DNA from: Gemmataceae bacterium | GTDB lineage: Bacteria; Planctomycetota; Planctomycetia; Gemmatales; Gemmataceae | NCBI GenBank assembly: GCA_020847555.1 | Contig: JADLBT010000492.1 | Location: 1 to 5,316, forward strand | Length of the DNA stretch: 5,316 nt | Reading direction: 5' to 3' | In this document: positions 4,511 to 5,316 of the stretch, piece after piece | Layout of the letters: the number at the start of each line of letters is the position of its first letter | Position numbering within the stretch: position 1 is the stretch's first letter | Made by a program: the position numbers and the translations under genes | Notes under the pieces: generated by a model | Seen by the model: the letters and a program-made list of their open reading frames with translations, nothing else | Database searches by the model: none | Told to the model about the DNA's origin: nothing

Positions 4511-4560
4511 TGGCTGTTCGCTGGCGGCAAGCCGGCTGTCGCGCATGGGCGTTGGGCATT
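4510..4560 (-). repeat. Degenerate inverted copies of the heptanucleotide repeats
   Basis: Read on the minus strand, 4510-4527 is CCGCCAGCGAACAGCCAG, which matches 3296-3313 of the seven-unit array at 15 of 18 bases; 4531-4541 continues with a CGACAGCCGGC element. Immediately beyond, 4547-4560 contains two 7-mers (AATGCCC, AACGCCC on the minus strand) like those at 2651-2671. The rest of the gap up to 4664 shows no gene and no clear terminator for the convergent gene. Confidence 0.5.
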
Positions 4561-4664
4561 GGCCCGGATGCGCCGCGCCGCCTGCAGCCCACCGGGAAGC
4601 CTGTCCCGGGGCCCTGCCAGGCTGCGGCCGGATGTCCAACCTCGGCTTTGGCCACTCGGGGCCC

Positions 4665-5316
4665 TCAATATGCCGTCGCCGCGATGTACGCCGGGGCGTA
4701 GCTCACGACATCGCCGAGGCGTGAGGTGAGCCAGTACGCGTAGGTCGTGCCGGGGACGAGACCGGCCGTGTCCGTGAACGACGTCACGCCCGGCCCGGCG
4801 GTGCCGACGACCGCCCACGCGCCGGCGGTGTAGCGCCGCACCTCGAAGCTGTCCTCCTCCGACGACAGGTCGGCCCAGGTGAGGTGGACGCCGCCCGGCA
4901 CGCCGGCCGCCGAGACCGGACGCGGCGGCGCCGGGATCGAGGTGATGACCGTGATGTAGCTGCCCGCGTACGTCTTCGTGCCGCCGTTGAGGCCATAGAC
5001 CCAGTAGCCGTAATACTTGCCCGGCAGGAGGCCGGTGTCGGTGAACGACGTGGTCCCGGGCGGGAGGGTCCCGCTGACCACCTGCCAACCGCCGGGGCCC
5101 TGGCGCAGCACCTCGTAGCCATCGGCGGCGGCCGTCCCCCCGGCGGCCGACCACTGCACCGTCGCCGTCGTCGCGGTCGGACTGGCGGCGGTGTAGACGG
5201 GCGCGTTCGCGTTGGCGCTGGCTGGCGTCGAACCGGCGACGTAGGCGCGGGCGTAGCTCACGCCCTGCGGCGTCGCGCCCTTGAACGCGACGACCCAGTA
5301 GGCGTACGTGAGCCCG
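4665..5316 (-). CDS. C-terminal part of a fibronectin type III repeat protein (5' end outside window)
   Basis: The minus-strand frame is open from the right edge to a TGA at 4665-4667, giving 216 visible residues. A GTG at 5259-5261 is in frame, but coding similarity continues upstream of it, so the real start is outside the window. The visible part is the end of one fibronectin III-like repeat (about 1-30) and two complete repeats (about 36-128 and 129-216). Each repeat has a strand with Trp (VQWSA, LTWAD), then GYEVLRQ or SFEVRRY. TSFTDT follows at 89-94 and 178-183 (89 residues apart), then PGxxYxYW and a closing strand (SYARAYV, TYAGSYI, SYAPAYI). Such repeats are binding or spacer modules in secreted and surface proteins. 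The protein ends directly after the last repeat, with no sortase or membrane anchor. It is transcribed towards the hydratase operon. Ligand and location are not visible. Confidence 0.85.
   Translation of the reverse strand, partial: GLTYAYWVVAFKGATPQGVSYARAYVAGSTPASANANAPVYTAASPTATTATVQWSAAGGTAAADGYEVLRQGPGGWQVVSGTLPPGTTSFTDTGLLPGKYYGYWVYGLNGGTKTYAGSYITVITSIPAPPRPVSAAGVPGGVHLTWADLSSEEDSFEVRRYTAGAWAVVGTAGPGVTSFTDTAGLVPGTTYAYWLTSRLGDVVSYAPAYIAATAY

Overview
The window is GC-rich (roughly two thirds or more G+C by eye) and compact. Proteins are strongly biased to Ala, Gly and Arg, most starts have a purine-rich Shine-Dalgarno (SD) sequence, and promoters look sigma70-like. The gene set is a lone TatA, a two-subunit hot-dog-fold hydratase, a sterol-desaturase-family membrane enzyme and a fibronectin type III surface protein. 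This fits a GC-rich bacterium with one major outer boundary, such as a Chloroflexota (Dehalococcoidia/Tepidiforma-like) or actinobacterium-like lineage. That placement is inference, because no rRNA or lineage-specific marker is present.

Layout, left to right. Positions 1-672 (+) are the 3' part of an Ala/Lys/Glu-rich helical protein whose start lies outside the window. At 707-1195 (+), probably co-transcribed, is a small four-helix membrane protein. The gap 1196-1553 holds a decayed second copy of the end of that membrane protein gene, a dispersed 31-bp repeat, and a promoter for the next gene. At 1554-2375 (+) is a fatty acid hydroxylase/sterol desaturase superfamily protein with its full histidine motif set. 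The gap 2376-2740 has no gene but several 7-bp-period repeat tracts in inverted orientation. At 2797-3066 (+) is tatA, with an extended -10 promoter, a leader hairpin and a terminator. The gap 3067-3415 carries the second copy of the 31-bp repeat and a seven-unit heptanucleotide array next to a good promoter. At 3416-4006 and 4029-4457 (+) is a two-gene operon for a split MaoC/HadAB-like (R)-enoyl-thioester hydratase, ending in two tandem hairpins. At 4665-5316 (-), convergent, is the C-terminal part of a protein made of fibronectin type III-like repeats; its start lies beyond the right edge.

Apart from the hydratase pair, the genes look like separate small transcription units with no shared pathway. 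I did not find a convincing new multi-gene system. The most interesting material is non-coding: dispersed heptanucleotide-period repeats in several intergenic gaps, a 31-bp repeat present in two gaps, and a gene-tail duplication whose core differences are all synonymous.
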